Below, piece by piece: positions 8,744-16,088 of a stretch of 22,801 nucleotides of DNA; the stretch's first letter is position 1; the number at the start of each line of letters is the position of its first letter. Source of the DNA: Candidatus Poseidoniales archaeon (GTDB lineage: Archaea; Thermoplasmatota; Poseidoniia; Poseidoniales; Poseidoniaceae); assembly GCA_009887135.1 (NCBI GenBank), contig QXYA01000170.1, positions 1-22,801 of the forward strand, written 5' to 3'. The notes under the pieces were generated by a model that was not told the DNA's origin, ran no database searches, and saw nothing but the letters and a program-made list of their open reading frames with translations. Both the position numbers and the translations under genes were made by a program.

Positions 8744-10225
8744 AGAGAATTCTTCTTCCTCATCATCCCAGGTATTTTTGGTTTCTTTTGGTTCAGGTTC
8801 CGGTTCAGGTTCCGGCTCAGCCTTCTTCCTCACTGCTCTTCGGCGTCGAACCTTTGGTTTCTCTTCTGCCTCTGGCTCAGAACGTACTGGAGGAGCGCGT
8901 GATGATGGAACGCTTGTTGATGGTGGAGTTGATGTTGGAACCGAGGATGATGTAGGAACCGAGGATGATGTTGGAACCGAGGATGATGTTGGAACCGAAC
9001 TGCTTCCAAAGGTGGATGATGGTGGGACAAAGGACTCTGTGTTCTTTATCTGTTTTTCAACCCGCTTCGCATCTTCCGATTCTACAACAGAACTGCCTGA
9101 TCCAAATTCGGATTTTACAGGTGAATCAGAACTTCCACTCAGTGCACTATCAATACTGAATGAGCCAAAGCCATCGTCTTCATCCTTCTTTTTGCTTGTC
9201 TTTGCAGGAGGTGGTGATTTGCTCTTTTTACGTTGTTCCATACGACGTTGATCAGGTGTGGTCATACCAGCTTCCTTTGCATCTTGGACATCTCTACGGA
9301 CTTGTGCTGCCTTCTCCACACCTTCCTTTCCAAGAAGGGTCAATGCGATGCTTCGAGCGCTCATACTAACGCGCATGGATGAATACATGTAGGCTCCAAC
9401 TCCGCCGCCAATACCAACAAGGAGTACGAAGAGAATGAATCCAGTACGGCCTAGGAACGGGACATCACCGAAGACGTATTCATCATCAGCTTCACCATTC
9501 ATGCTGACCGTTGATTCTTCAAATTCAATTTCAGTAACAAGGAAGAACAGTTGATTAACGTTGAAACTTCCAGTTGTAGCGACACAATCGTTGGTTACAC
9601 CGATGTCACGATTGTTTCCACCTTGAGGATTTTGTGGGAGGATAGGACCATCGACAAGATAACCTGAGATTCGAACTGCTTGGTGGAATTTCCCGAGTGA
9701 AGCGATCCCATCGTTGATGTTTTCACTGGCTGGAATAAGGCCTAGAACAAACCATTTCGAGTCTGATTCACCATCAACACTGTCCAAGTCAACAGTACCT
9801 TGACCCGTCTTTGGCTGGACAGGTACGTCCCATTCTTTGACTTCAATTCGCTCACCAGCACCAGAAAGGACATTCTTTGCATCAGTGAATGACATCTGTT
9901 GAATTGCTACAGCTGCTGTCGTTGCAAATGTCAGATTATTGTTGTTGAGATCACTGTTGTGTGTGTCGTAGATTATGCTTGCACTCATGTAGCCTTCGAA
10001 TTTGATCTTTCCACCTTTATCTGGACCAACTTCTCCGTCAAGACAGCCACGTTCAGTATAGGTGTTGGTGATGGTTTCATCACCGAGTTTGGAAGTGAAT
10101 TCGAACGTCCCATCACCATTACGTTCAACTTTAATCGACTCGCCCCATTCGGGTGCTACAGGTGCTAAACACCCTGCAAGAACAAACAGAGAAGCGAGAA
10201 GTAAGCCCAGCAACCCTTGGCGCAT
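8729..10225 (-). CDS. Lipoprotein-like single-span membrane protein with low-complexity tail
   Basis: A 498-residue protein of unknown function. The N-terminus is a lipoprotein-type signal with lipobox LAGC (Cys19). Residues 20-255 are a predicted extracytoplasmic domain, followed by a transmembrane helix at about 261-281. The remaining 215 residues are a predicted cytoplasmic tail: a basic and Pro-rich stretch (330-350), a tandem SSVPTS array (about 408-432), an Arg/Lys-rich block (458-468), an alternating Pro-Glu run (about 470-479) and an acidic C-terminus rich in Glu, Ser and Phe. ATG 10225 is chosen because it opens the signal peptide; the longer frame translates the tRNA-Ser gene. No close family is recognised. 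The architecture suggests a surface sensor or scaffold bridging the membrane to cytosolic partners, but that is inference. Confidence 0.85.
   Translation of the reverse strand: MRQGLLGLLLASLFVLAGCLAPVAPEWGESIKVERNGDGTFEFTSKLGDETITNTYTERGCLDGEVGPDKGGKIKFEGYMSASIIYDTHNSDLNNNNLTFATTAAVAIQQMSFTDAKNVLSGAGERIEVKEWDVPVQPKTGQGTVDLDSVDGESDSKWFVLGLIPASENINDGIASLGKFHQAVRISGYLVDGPILPQNPQGGNNRDIGVTNDCVATTGSFNVNQLFFLVTEIEFEESTVSMNGEADDEYVFGDVPFLGRTGFILFVLLVGIGGGVGAYMYSSMRVSMSARSIALTLLGKEGVEKAAQVRRDVQDAKEAGMTTPDQRRMEQRKKSKSPPPAKTSKKKDEDDGFGSFSIDSALSGSSDSPVKSEFGSGSSVVESEDAKRVEKQIKNTESFVPPSSTFGSSSVPTSSSVPTSSSVPTSSSVPTSTPPSTSVPSSRAPPVRSEPEAEEKPKVRRRRAVRKKAEPEPEPEPEPKETKNTWDDEEEEFSDFSF
8931..8999 (-). repeat. 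Coding tandem repeat, about four copies of an 18-base unit
   Basis: The plus-strand unit GATGATGTTGGAACCGAG recurs with an 18-base period (units beginning at 8946, 8964 and 8982, preceded by a partial unit at 8931). One copy has TA in place of TT. It encodes the SSVPTS array of the membrane-protein tail, so copy number can change without a frameshift. Confidence 0.85.
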
Positions 10226-10240
10226 GAAAGGTACAGAGAG

Positions 10241-10250
10241 GGTATAGTTT
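10241..10250 (-). promoter_or_regulatory. Candidate TATA box of the lipoprotein-like gene
   Basis: AAACTATACC on the minus strand, about 16-25 bases before ATG 10225. There is no Shine-Dalgarno, so a leaderless or very short-leader transcript would fit. The alternative is read-through from the tRNA-Ser promoter just upstream. Confidence 0.25.
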
Positions 10251-10279
10251 GTGAATGCTTCTCCTAAATTGGATGGAGG

Positions 10280-10361
10280 CGCGGCGAGAGGGATTCGAAC
10301 CCCCGAGTCATCGGACACCGGATTTCAAATCCGGCGCAATACCAGGCTATGCGATCGCCGC
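10280..10361 (-). tRNA. tRNA-Ser (anticodon UGA)
   Basis: On the minus strand the acceptor stem GCGGCGA pairs with TCGCCGC, with discriminator G and no encoded CCA. The anticodon arm is CCGGA / TTTGAAA / TCCGG, giving TGA. A 13-base variable arm with GTC/GAC pairing marks a class II tRNA, as expected for serine. The T-arm is GGGGG / TTCGAAT / CCCTC. It lies 46 bases downstream of the sco stop and 54 bases upstream of the lipoprotein-like gene, all on one strand. No intron is visible. Confidence 0.93.
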
Positions 10362-10407
10362 AATGATTTGGCCACAACTCCCCCTATCAAACTCTTTTCC
10401 CTTGAAA

Positions 10408-11937
10408 TCATTCAGATTTCGCACGGAGCGAGATTGCAGCCATGGAGATCATGACCACTGAAAGGATGAAGCCAATCGAAGGAATCCCTTCGGATTCTAT
10501 TTCAATTAGGCCCTCCTTTTCAGCGAGTGTAACGATGTCCTCAACGAATTCTTCCGGAAGCCACTTGTCACTAAGCCAAGAGACTCGAGGCTTCTTCTCA
10601 TCATCGAGAATGTAGGTAATGGTTGAGTGCCCAACGGTGTATTCAGGTTCTTCTGAGATGATTTGAACACAACGTAACATATCGTCTTCAGCCCATTCAT
10701 AGCCTGCATCACACATACAGTGAGCATTCTGACCTGAACCCATAATCCAACCATTTCCACTGCATTCAGTGGCTTCAATGGTTGCAAATCCAGGTGCAGG
10801 AATAGCACTGTTATCTGTGCTGTTCGGTGCCCATGCGATGGTCATTGGATCATCCAGAAGATCCATGCCGACTTGTGAATCCTCCCAGGTCATGTTCGTT
10901 TGATTCCAAGTATGAAGTTCCCACCACCAGCTCCAATCTGCAGGAGCGGAGACGCCATTGATGCTGTTGAGGAAGTGTCCAAAACTGCTGTCGGAAATAT
11001 CCACATCGATTTCAGCTCCATCAAATGCACCTTGAGTAAGATGATATCCAGTAAAACCTGAAACGTTTGTGAATGCAGTTGTATTGTCAGGGAAGACAAC
11101 TTGAACGGAAGGGTCTTCGCCCACAGGAGCCATTAGCAGAGACGAATTCGCTTGTGATGAGAACCAGGCAATATGTTGCTCTTCAAGAGCATTAATTGAA
11201 TCCACTCCAACAGGGGAATCTTCCCAGCCTTCGCTTGTTTCATTGAATACTTTCAAGCTCCACCACCAACTCCAATCCTCTGGAGAATCGTATCCGTTGA
11301 TTCCGTTAACCATGGTTCCAAACTGAGACTCAGATGTATTGAGAGACCAACCAGCTTCATCGGCTGCTGCTGTTGTTAATGTCATTCCAGTAGGGAGGAA
11401 CATCAATTCCATACTTGTTCCATTTTCATTTGTGTATACAACACTGGAGTTGTGTATTTGGCCATCCATATCGCTCATGTTGTCATCATGAGGGTCCGTA
11501 ACAATCTCTTGGACAGCCATACCGAATCGAGACCAAACATCAGCAAGTTCTGTACTATTGCCTGTAAGATGCGGCCACTCAACGCCATGGAGACTCATGT
11601 AATCATTCATCACCTCTGGAGTATCATGACGAGGATCAAGGGTGATTGAAACGAAGCCAACATCATCTGCAATTTCATCAGGAATCTGCTGTTGTACCAT
11701 CTTCAAGTTTTGAGTAATGATTGGGCAAACATCAGTACATCGTGTGAAGAAGAAGGAGACGACAACGATATCCTCGGTCATGTCAGAGAACTTCATTTCC
11801 GAATTATTCTCATCTGTAAGCGTAAAATTGCCTACGCTTGAGGTTGTTAATTGAAATCCATTGAACGCAGAGGCAGGTACGCTTACGAGAGTAACGGATA
11901 ACAGCAAGGCTACGAGAAATAACGCAATTCGTCTCAT
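10408..11937 (-). CDS. sco: Sco1/SenC-like copper chaperone with inserted DUF4430-like domains
   Basis: A predicted secreted, C-terminally anchored protein of 509 residues that would deliver copper to, or reduce, the CuA site of the oxidase. A signal peptide (1-24) precedes a thioredoxin-like Sco domain with FFFTRCTDVCP (copper-ligand Cys67 and Cys71) and ITLDPRHDTP (98-107). A first histidine motif, GQIHNSSVVYTNENG, has His162. Two related domains follow (about 175-262 and 275-372), each with FG..(V/L)N.ING and DWSWWW motifs, resembling DUF4430. Next is a Cys-rich segment with Cys392, 407, 409 and 423. A second Sco-type motif, YTVGHSTITYILDD (His437), then leads into the usual Sco terminal helix and a membrane span at about 485-503. 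ATG 11937 lies 9 bases after the subunit IV stop; no Shine-Dalgarno is seen. Sco assignment is firm; the insert boundaries are inferred by eye. Confidence 0.9.
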   Translation of the reverse strand: MRRIALFLVALLLSVTLVSVPASAFNGFQLTTSSVGNFTLTDENNSEMKFSDMTEDIVVVSFFFTRCTDVCPIITQNLKMVQQQIPDEIADDVGFVSITLDPRHDTPEVMNDYMSLHGVEWPHLTGNSTELADVWSRFGMAVQEIVTDPHDDNMSDMDGQIHNSSVVYTNENGTSMELMFLPTGMTLTTAAADEAGWSLNTSESQFGTMVNGINGYDSPEDWSWWWSLKVFNETSEGWEDSPVGVDSINALEEQHIAWFSSQANSSLLMAPVGEDPSVQVVFPDNTTAFTNVSGFTGYHLTQGAFDGAEIDVDISDSSFGHFLNSINGVSAPADWSWWWELHTWNQTNMTWEDSQVGMDLLDDPMTIAWAPNSTDNSAIPAPGFATIEATECSGNGWIMGSGQNAHCMCDAGYEWAEDDMLRCVQIISEEPEYTVGHSTITYILDDEKKPRVSWLSDKWLPEEFVEDIVTLAEKEGLIEIESEGIPSIGFILSVVMISMAAISLRAKSE

Positions 11938-11946
11938 GTAATCGAC

Positions 11947-12315
11947 TCAACGTTCTGTTGCGTATTGCTCTCCCCAATCTGGAGTACACCAGCCAGGAAG
12001 GCCATTTACGCCTTCAGGATTGGATAGACCAATACCCCAAAGCATCAACAGAACGAATAAAGTTGGGAATAATGCGACTCGAAGGTATATTTTCGGGTCA
12101 TCCCAAAGGTGCATGAAGAAAGCGCCGATACCGAATCCTTTGATGATTCCAACGACGATAAGAATACCCCAAACGACATACATAGAGACACGAATGTCTG
12201 TTCCAGGATACTTTTCGAAGAAAACTGCGCCTACTTCAAACAGTGTGAAAAACATCAGAATGATGAAATTCCAGAAATAAATGTCTTTGCCCATGATTAA
12301 TTTGTGTTCTCCCAT
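11947..12315 (-). CDS. coxD: Cytochrome c oxidase subunit IV
   Basis: A 122-residue protein with three hydrophobic helices at about 13-33, 43-68 and 76-96, of the size and layout of the prokaryotic subunit IV family that packs against subunits I and III and aids complex stability. The loop FFMHLWDDPKIYLR between helices 2 and 3 is typical. It starts at ATG 12315, 9 bases after the subunit III stop, with GAGGTGA 4 bases upstream that overlaps that stop codon, indicating translational coupling. The stop lies 9 bases before sco. The C-terminal 25 residues are soluble and contain one Cys. Confidence rests on both sequence pattern and position. Confidence 0.88.
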   Translation of the reverse strand: MGEHKLIMGKDIYFWNFIILMFFTLFEVGAVFFEKYPGTDIRVSMYVVWGILIVVGIIKGFGIGAFFMHLWDDPKIYLRVALFPTLFVLLMLWGIGLSNPEGVNGLPGWCTPDWGEQYATER

Positions 12316-12319
12316 AGTT

Positions 12320-12326
12320 TCACCTC
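12320..12326 (-). promoter_or_regulatory. Ribosome-binding site of subunit IV
   Basis: GAGGTGA on the minus strand, 4 bases before ATG 12315 and overlapping the TGA stop of subunit III. Confidence 0.6.
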
Positions 12327-13710
12327 AGTACAGATAGAATGCTGGGAAGATAACAACCCAAGCCAGATCAACAAAGTGCCAGTAGAGACCGAAGTACTCG
12401 ATACCCTGTGCATTGTCTTCGTCCCATTCGACGGTATCAGCCTTGAAGATCATGTAGAGCATGATCAACAATCCTGCAAAGACGTGGACACCGTGTGCGC
12501 CAGTAGCCACGTAGAAAATTGAACCTTCTTGACTTGCGACAGTGAATCCTTCTGCGATGAGATGGCTCCACTCAACCAACTTCAGCACAATGAACATTGT
12601 ACCAAGAGCGAGAGTAACAATCAGATAGTTACGGATTGCACTCTTCTTGTCAGGCATGATTTTGCCCATGAAGCCGGATGGTACCTTGTAGTCATGAGAC
12701 TTCGCAATCTTCAGTGCCAGAACGATGGTGTATGAAGAGATGATCAGTGCGAATGTGTTTACAGCACCAGGAAGCAATGTCCAGAAGTCACCTGTTCCTA
12801 CTGCGCCACCAGGGCGTAGGTAGTCGGATGCGGTCAGAGCGTAGTCCGGGTGAGCGATGTGAGTATCGAAAACTTGGATGACGCCTTGGTCGTTCCTGAT
12901 TTCTCGACAGGTACCCTCATCAAATGCCCACTTTGTGCACCATTCGGTTCTCATACGTAGGTATGAGGAGAAGAATGTAGCGAAGACCATGACTTCAGAC
13001 ATCAAGAAGACCCAGATACCAGCCTTACGGATGTGTTGTCCATTGAATGGGTCAGATGTTGCGATTTGCTCACCATATCCCTTGAATGGAAGATCTTCTC
13101 TCCACCAGTTTGCAATACCGATGGTGATAATTGTCAATCCAATCATTCCAACAGAGAGATCCGAAATGGCATTTGAACCACTTCCCAGCATAAGGGAATG
13201 AAGCCCGTCTGCAAAGTCAGGGAATCCAATGAGGAAGAGCATACAACCAAAGGCGAAAACGATTGGAGATGCTGAACCGTGGTGTTCTTCATGACCATGA
13301 TGATCATCGTGATGTTCTTCATCAGGTTGTGCTGAGTTGAGGACACCACTAATGGCCAAGAATGCCGTAAAGGTGATCGAAACGAAGAGTAACGTCAGAC
13401 CTGCAACACGGTACGTTAGATAAGAGAGGTGGGCCTCAATTTCATGGTGATGAGCTGCTTCTTTAGCGATATACAATTCAGCGGATTCATTGTCACTTGT
13501 AATGGTGCCAAGTGCAACAGCATCCTCCCAATCTTTCTCAGCATCATGGTAATGTTCTGCTTCTTCATCCCAAGTAGTCTCTTTCATTCCTGCAACGACA
13601 ACGCCAAGACCGACGAATGATGCAATACCAAGACCGAGGATGATACCTGCCATGAGCAGTGCTCTCATCCAGATAGCGTTCTTCACATCACTGTGTCCAC
13701 CGCCACTCAT
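12325..13710 (-). CDS. coxC: Cytochrome c oxidase subunit III with His-rich N-terminal extension
   Basis: Membrane subunit of the A-type oxidase that stabilises subunit I and its proton pathway. At 461 residues it is far longer than the usual 200-300. The C-terminal part has the canonical core: WVFLMSEVMVFATFFSSYL with the conserved Glu239, then helices ending in GAHGVHVFAGLL and YWHFVDLAWVVIF. I count nine helices, two more than the usual seven, the extras at about 12-40 and 97-122. The loops after them are unusually rich in His: EHYHDAEKD and AAHHHEIEAH within 52-94, and EEHHDDHHGHEEHHG at 131-145. ATG 13710 overlaps the subunit I stop in an ATGA. The core assignment is certain; a metal-binding role for the His clusters is inference. 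Confidence 0.96.
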   Translation of the reverse strand: MSGGGHSDVKNAIWMRALLMAGIILGLGIASFVGLGVVVAGMKETTWDEEAEHYHDAEKDWEDAVALGTITSDNESAELYIAKEAAHHHEIEAHLSYLTYRVAGLTLLFVSITFTAFLAISGVLNSAQPDEEHHDDHHGHEEHHGSASPIVFAFGCMLFLIGFPDFADGLHSLMLGSGSNAISDLSVGMIGLTIITIGIANWWREDLPFKGYGEQIATSDPFNGQHIRKAGIWVFLMSEVMVFATFFSSYLRMRTEWCTKWAFDEGTCREIRNDQGVIQVFDTHIAHPDYALTASDYLRPGGAVGTGDFWTLLPGAVNTFALIISSYTIVLALKIAKSHDYKVPSGFMGKIMPDKKSAIRNYLIVTLALGTMFIVLKLVEWSHLIAEGFTVASQEGSIFYVATGAHGVHVFAGLLIMLYMIFKADTVEWDEDNAQGIEYFGLYWHFVDLAWVVIFPAFYLY

Positions 13711-16088
13711 GAGCTCACTTCCGTGACTTCATCAGTAGGGTCGAGAATAACCGAACTGGATGGTTTCTTTTTCTTTCCTTTCCATAACTTGTCCTTGATT
13801 GAATCTTCAGCATCGTTGTGATGTCCGTAGATTTCGTTCATGTCACGTTGTGTTGGAATAACGTGGAAGGAAGGTGTAGGTGGAGGAGAAGAAGTCGACC
13901 ATTCGAGGGACCATCCGCCCCACGGATCTTTTCCAACCTTCTCACCATTACGGCCAGAGTAGATGATGTTCCAAACCAGAAGGAGTTGGCTCAATCCAAA
14001 GATGAATGCGAAGATGGTAATCGCCATGTTGTACTCAGCAAAGCCACTCTCTACAGTGTAAGAGTGTGTTCGTCGAGGCATTCCTTGGATACCCAAAGCG
14101 TGCATAGGCCAGAAGGCAGCATTGTAGGAAGCGAATCCAATCAAGAAGTGCCAAAGACCGAGTGTCTCGTTGAGTTTACGTCCAGTTGCCTTAGGGTACC
14201 AGTAGTAAATTCCGGAGAACAGAGCGAAGACAGTACCGCCGATGAACACGTAGTGGAAGTGAGCAACGACGAAGTAGGAATCGTGGAAGTGTGTGTCAAG
14301 ACCTGCAACTGGGAAGAACATTCCAGAGATACCACCGAGTGTGAAGGTGATGAGGAATCCAAGAGACCAGAGTGTGTGGGTCTTCATGACCAGAGAACCG
14401 CCCCAAAGCGTCATCAGCCAATTGAAGATCTTCGCTCCAGTTGGAATCGCTACAGCCATGGTTGTAATCATGAATGCTGCTCTCCAGAATGGGTCCATAC
14501 CAGATGTGAGCATGTGGTGGCCCCAAACAATGAATCCAACAACACCGATTCCCGCCATAGCGAAAACCATTGATTTGTATCCAAAGATGGAACGTCGAGC
14601 ACTTGTTGCAAGAACTTCCGATACGATACCGAACGCAGGAATAATCACCACGTAGACTTCAGGATGCCCGAAGAACCAGAACAGGTGCTGGAATAACAGC
14701 GGATCCCCTCCGCTCGTAAAGAACGTCGAACCTATCGTATGGTCAAAGACGAGGAAGGCAACACCTATGATCAAAGCAGGTAGGGACATAAAGAGCATGA
14801 AGACACTCACGAATGCAGACCATGTGAACAGAGGCATCTTCATCCAAGTGATTCCTGGAGCACGCATCGTAAACACAGTGGTGATGAAATTGACACCACC
14901 AAGCGTAGACGATGCGCCAAGCATCATCATTCCTGCAAGGAAGGCAGTTGCACCGGCGTTAGCGCCGTAATCTCCTGCGTTGTTAAGAGAGGAATATGGA
15001 GGGTACATAACCCACGTAATGTCTGCACCTTCACCAGACCAAATGCCGGAGAAGATCAGTGGTGTTGAGAAGACCAAGAGCCACAATCCCATTGCGTTAA
15101 TTCGAGGGAATGCTAGGTCCTTTGCACCAATTTGCAGAGGAAGAACGTAGTTCAAGAATCCAGCAATCATTGGCATAGCGCCAAGGAAAATCATGGTTGT
15201 TCCGTGAAGTGTAAAGAATGAGTTGTATTCGCGTTGTGTCAAGAAATCGTTCTCTGGCAAAGCCAATTGAATTCTGAACAGAAGTGCCAAGACTCCGCCG
15301 ACGAGGAAGAAGAAGAATCCAAACAGGAAGTAGAGGATACCGACTTGTTTGTGATCAGTTGTGGTCAACCAAGGCTTGAGATAACTCCAGAAATTACCGA
15401 TAGTGAATGTTTGAGGATTGCGTCGATAGAAGACCCACATTGTGCCGAGAAGAATGATTGAGAGAGCCAATCCAATTGCGGTCAAGAGAATGACCAATGG
15501 TGGTGCTGTTGGAGCCTGAGCTTCTGCATTCAAACCAGGGACAACAATGTTCTTGATGCTCCAGTAATCATTTCCAGCACCATCTCCGCTGCCTGTAGCA
15601 CCGCCACTTGTGGCACCGCCGCTTACTGCGTTTCCGATAATTGTAATCTCAGTTGTATCGCTATCACTTGCAGGTGCAGTGTATTCAAATTGCCAAGAAC
15701 GGAATTTGTTTCCATCTTTGGTGTGTGTGAGTCCACCATCGATTATTTGACTGTAAGATTCATCAACAGTTGTGATGCTTCCGCCCCCTTCGACAAGAAT
15801 ACGGAATCCACCTTGAACGCCACTCCATCCTTGTGCAGGATCGCCGTTTCCATAAAGTGTCATCTCATCGTTGACAAGAGTGATTGTGAATGGGTAGGTT
15901 TCACTCGCGTTAAAAACCTCAGGCAGCCCCTCAACAAGAACTGTTGTCGAGCCATCGTTACCGCCAGCGTGACATGAACATCCAGCGTTTGCTCCTTGTC
16001 CAATACCACCAGGCATTGCACTGAATTGTGGGATGAGCATCAATGAGGCGATAACAAGTCCGAGAAGTGCAATCGTGCGTCGCTGCAT
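13707..16088 (-). CDS. coxA: Cytochrome c oxidase subunit I with N-terminal extracytoplasmic domain
   Basis: Catalytic subunit reducing O2 to water and pumping protons; binds low-spin haem, high-spin haem and CuB. At 793 residues it has a canonical core from about 240 (TTDHKQVGILYFLF). Ligands and channels seen: haem ligand His295 (LHGTT), D-channel Asp324 (DLAFPR), CuB and cross-link motif HPEVY (His475, Glu477, Tyr479), His524-His525, K-channel Lys553 (PTGAKIF) and the VAHFH motif with His610 and His612. Ahead of the core lie a signal peptide (about 1-25), a domain starting with CSCH (37-40) and resembling choice-of-anchor V folds, a Gly/Ser/Thr-rich linker (155-172), and an extra helix at about 197-221. 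ATG 16088 shares its first base with the subunit II stop and follows GGAGGTGA at 6 bases. Glu in HPEVY indicates the A1 class. Confidence 0.97.
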   Translation of the reverse strand: MQRRTIALLGLVIASLMLIPQFSAMPGGIGQGANAGCSCHAGGNDGSTTVLVEGLPEVFNASETYPFTITLVNDEMTLYGNGDPAQGWSGVQGGFRILVEGGGSITTVDESYSQIIDGGLTHTKDGNKFRSWQFEYTAPASDSDTTEITIIGNAVSGGATSGGATGSGDGAGNDYWSIKNIVVPGLNAEAQAPTAPPLVILLTAIGLALSIILLGTMWVFYRRNPQTFTIGNFWSYLKPWLTTTDHKQVGILYFLFGFFFFLVGGVLALLFRIQLALPENDFLTQREYNSFFTLHGTTMIFLGAMPMIAGFLNYVLPLQIGAKDLAFPRINAMGLWLLVFSTPLIFSGIWSGEGADITWVMYPPYSSLNNAGDYGANAGATAFLAGMMMLGASSTLGGVNFITTVFTMRAPGITWMKMPLFTWSAFVSVFMLFMSLPALIIGVAFLVFDHTIGSTFFTSGGDPLLFQHLFWFFGHPEVYVVIIPAFGIVSEVLATSARRSIFGYKSMVFAMAGIGVVGFIVWGHHMLTSGMDPFWRAAFMITTMAVAIPTGAKIFNWLMTLWGGSLVMKTHTLWSLGFLITFTLGGISGMFFPVAGLDTHFHDSYFVVAHFHYVFIGGTVFALFSGIYYWYPKATGRKLNETLGLWHFLIGFASYNAAFWPMHALGIQGMPRRTHSYTVESGFAEYNMAITIFAFIFGLSQLLLVWNIIYSGRNGEKVGKDPWGGWSLEWSTSSPPPTPSFHVIPTQRDMNEIYGHHNDAEDSIKDKLWKGKKKKPSSSVILDPTDEVTEVSS

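Noticed and set aside
8931..8999. Possible CRISPR-like repeat
   Set aside because: The 18-base units abut without spacers and lie in frame in a coding tail; this is a protein-coding tandem repeat.
10226..10318. Upstream extension of the lipoprotein-like gene
   Set aside because: The added residues are a translation of the tRNA-Ser gene; the signal peptide starts at 10225.
10251..10461. Two short plus-strand frames over tRNA-Ser
   Set aside because: They are typical spurious frames over the complement of a tRNA gene.
13818..14573. A 251-codon plus-strand frame opposite subunit I
   Set aside because: It is antisense to a highly conserved catalytic region and shows no recognisable protein character; it is a shadow of the coxA codon pattern.
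15581..15640. Gly-rich repeat in subunit I read as a possible sequencing artefact
   Set aside because: The frame stays open on both sides and the stretch lies exactly at the linker between the N-terminal domain and the extra helix, where such a composition is expected.
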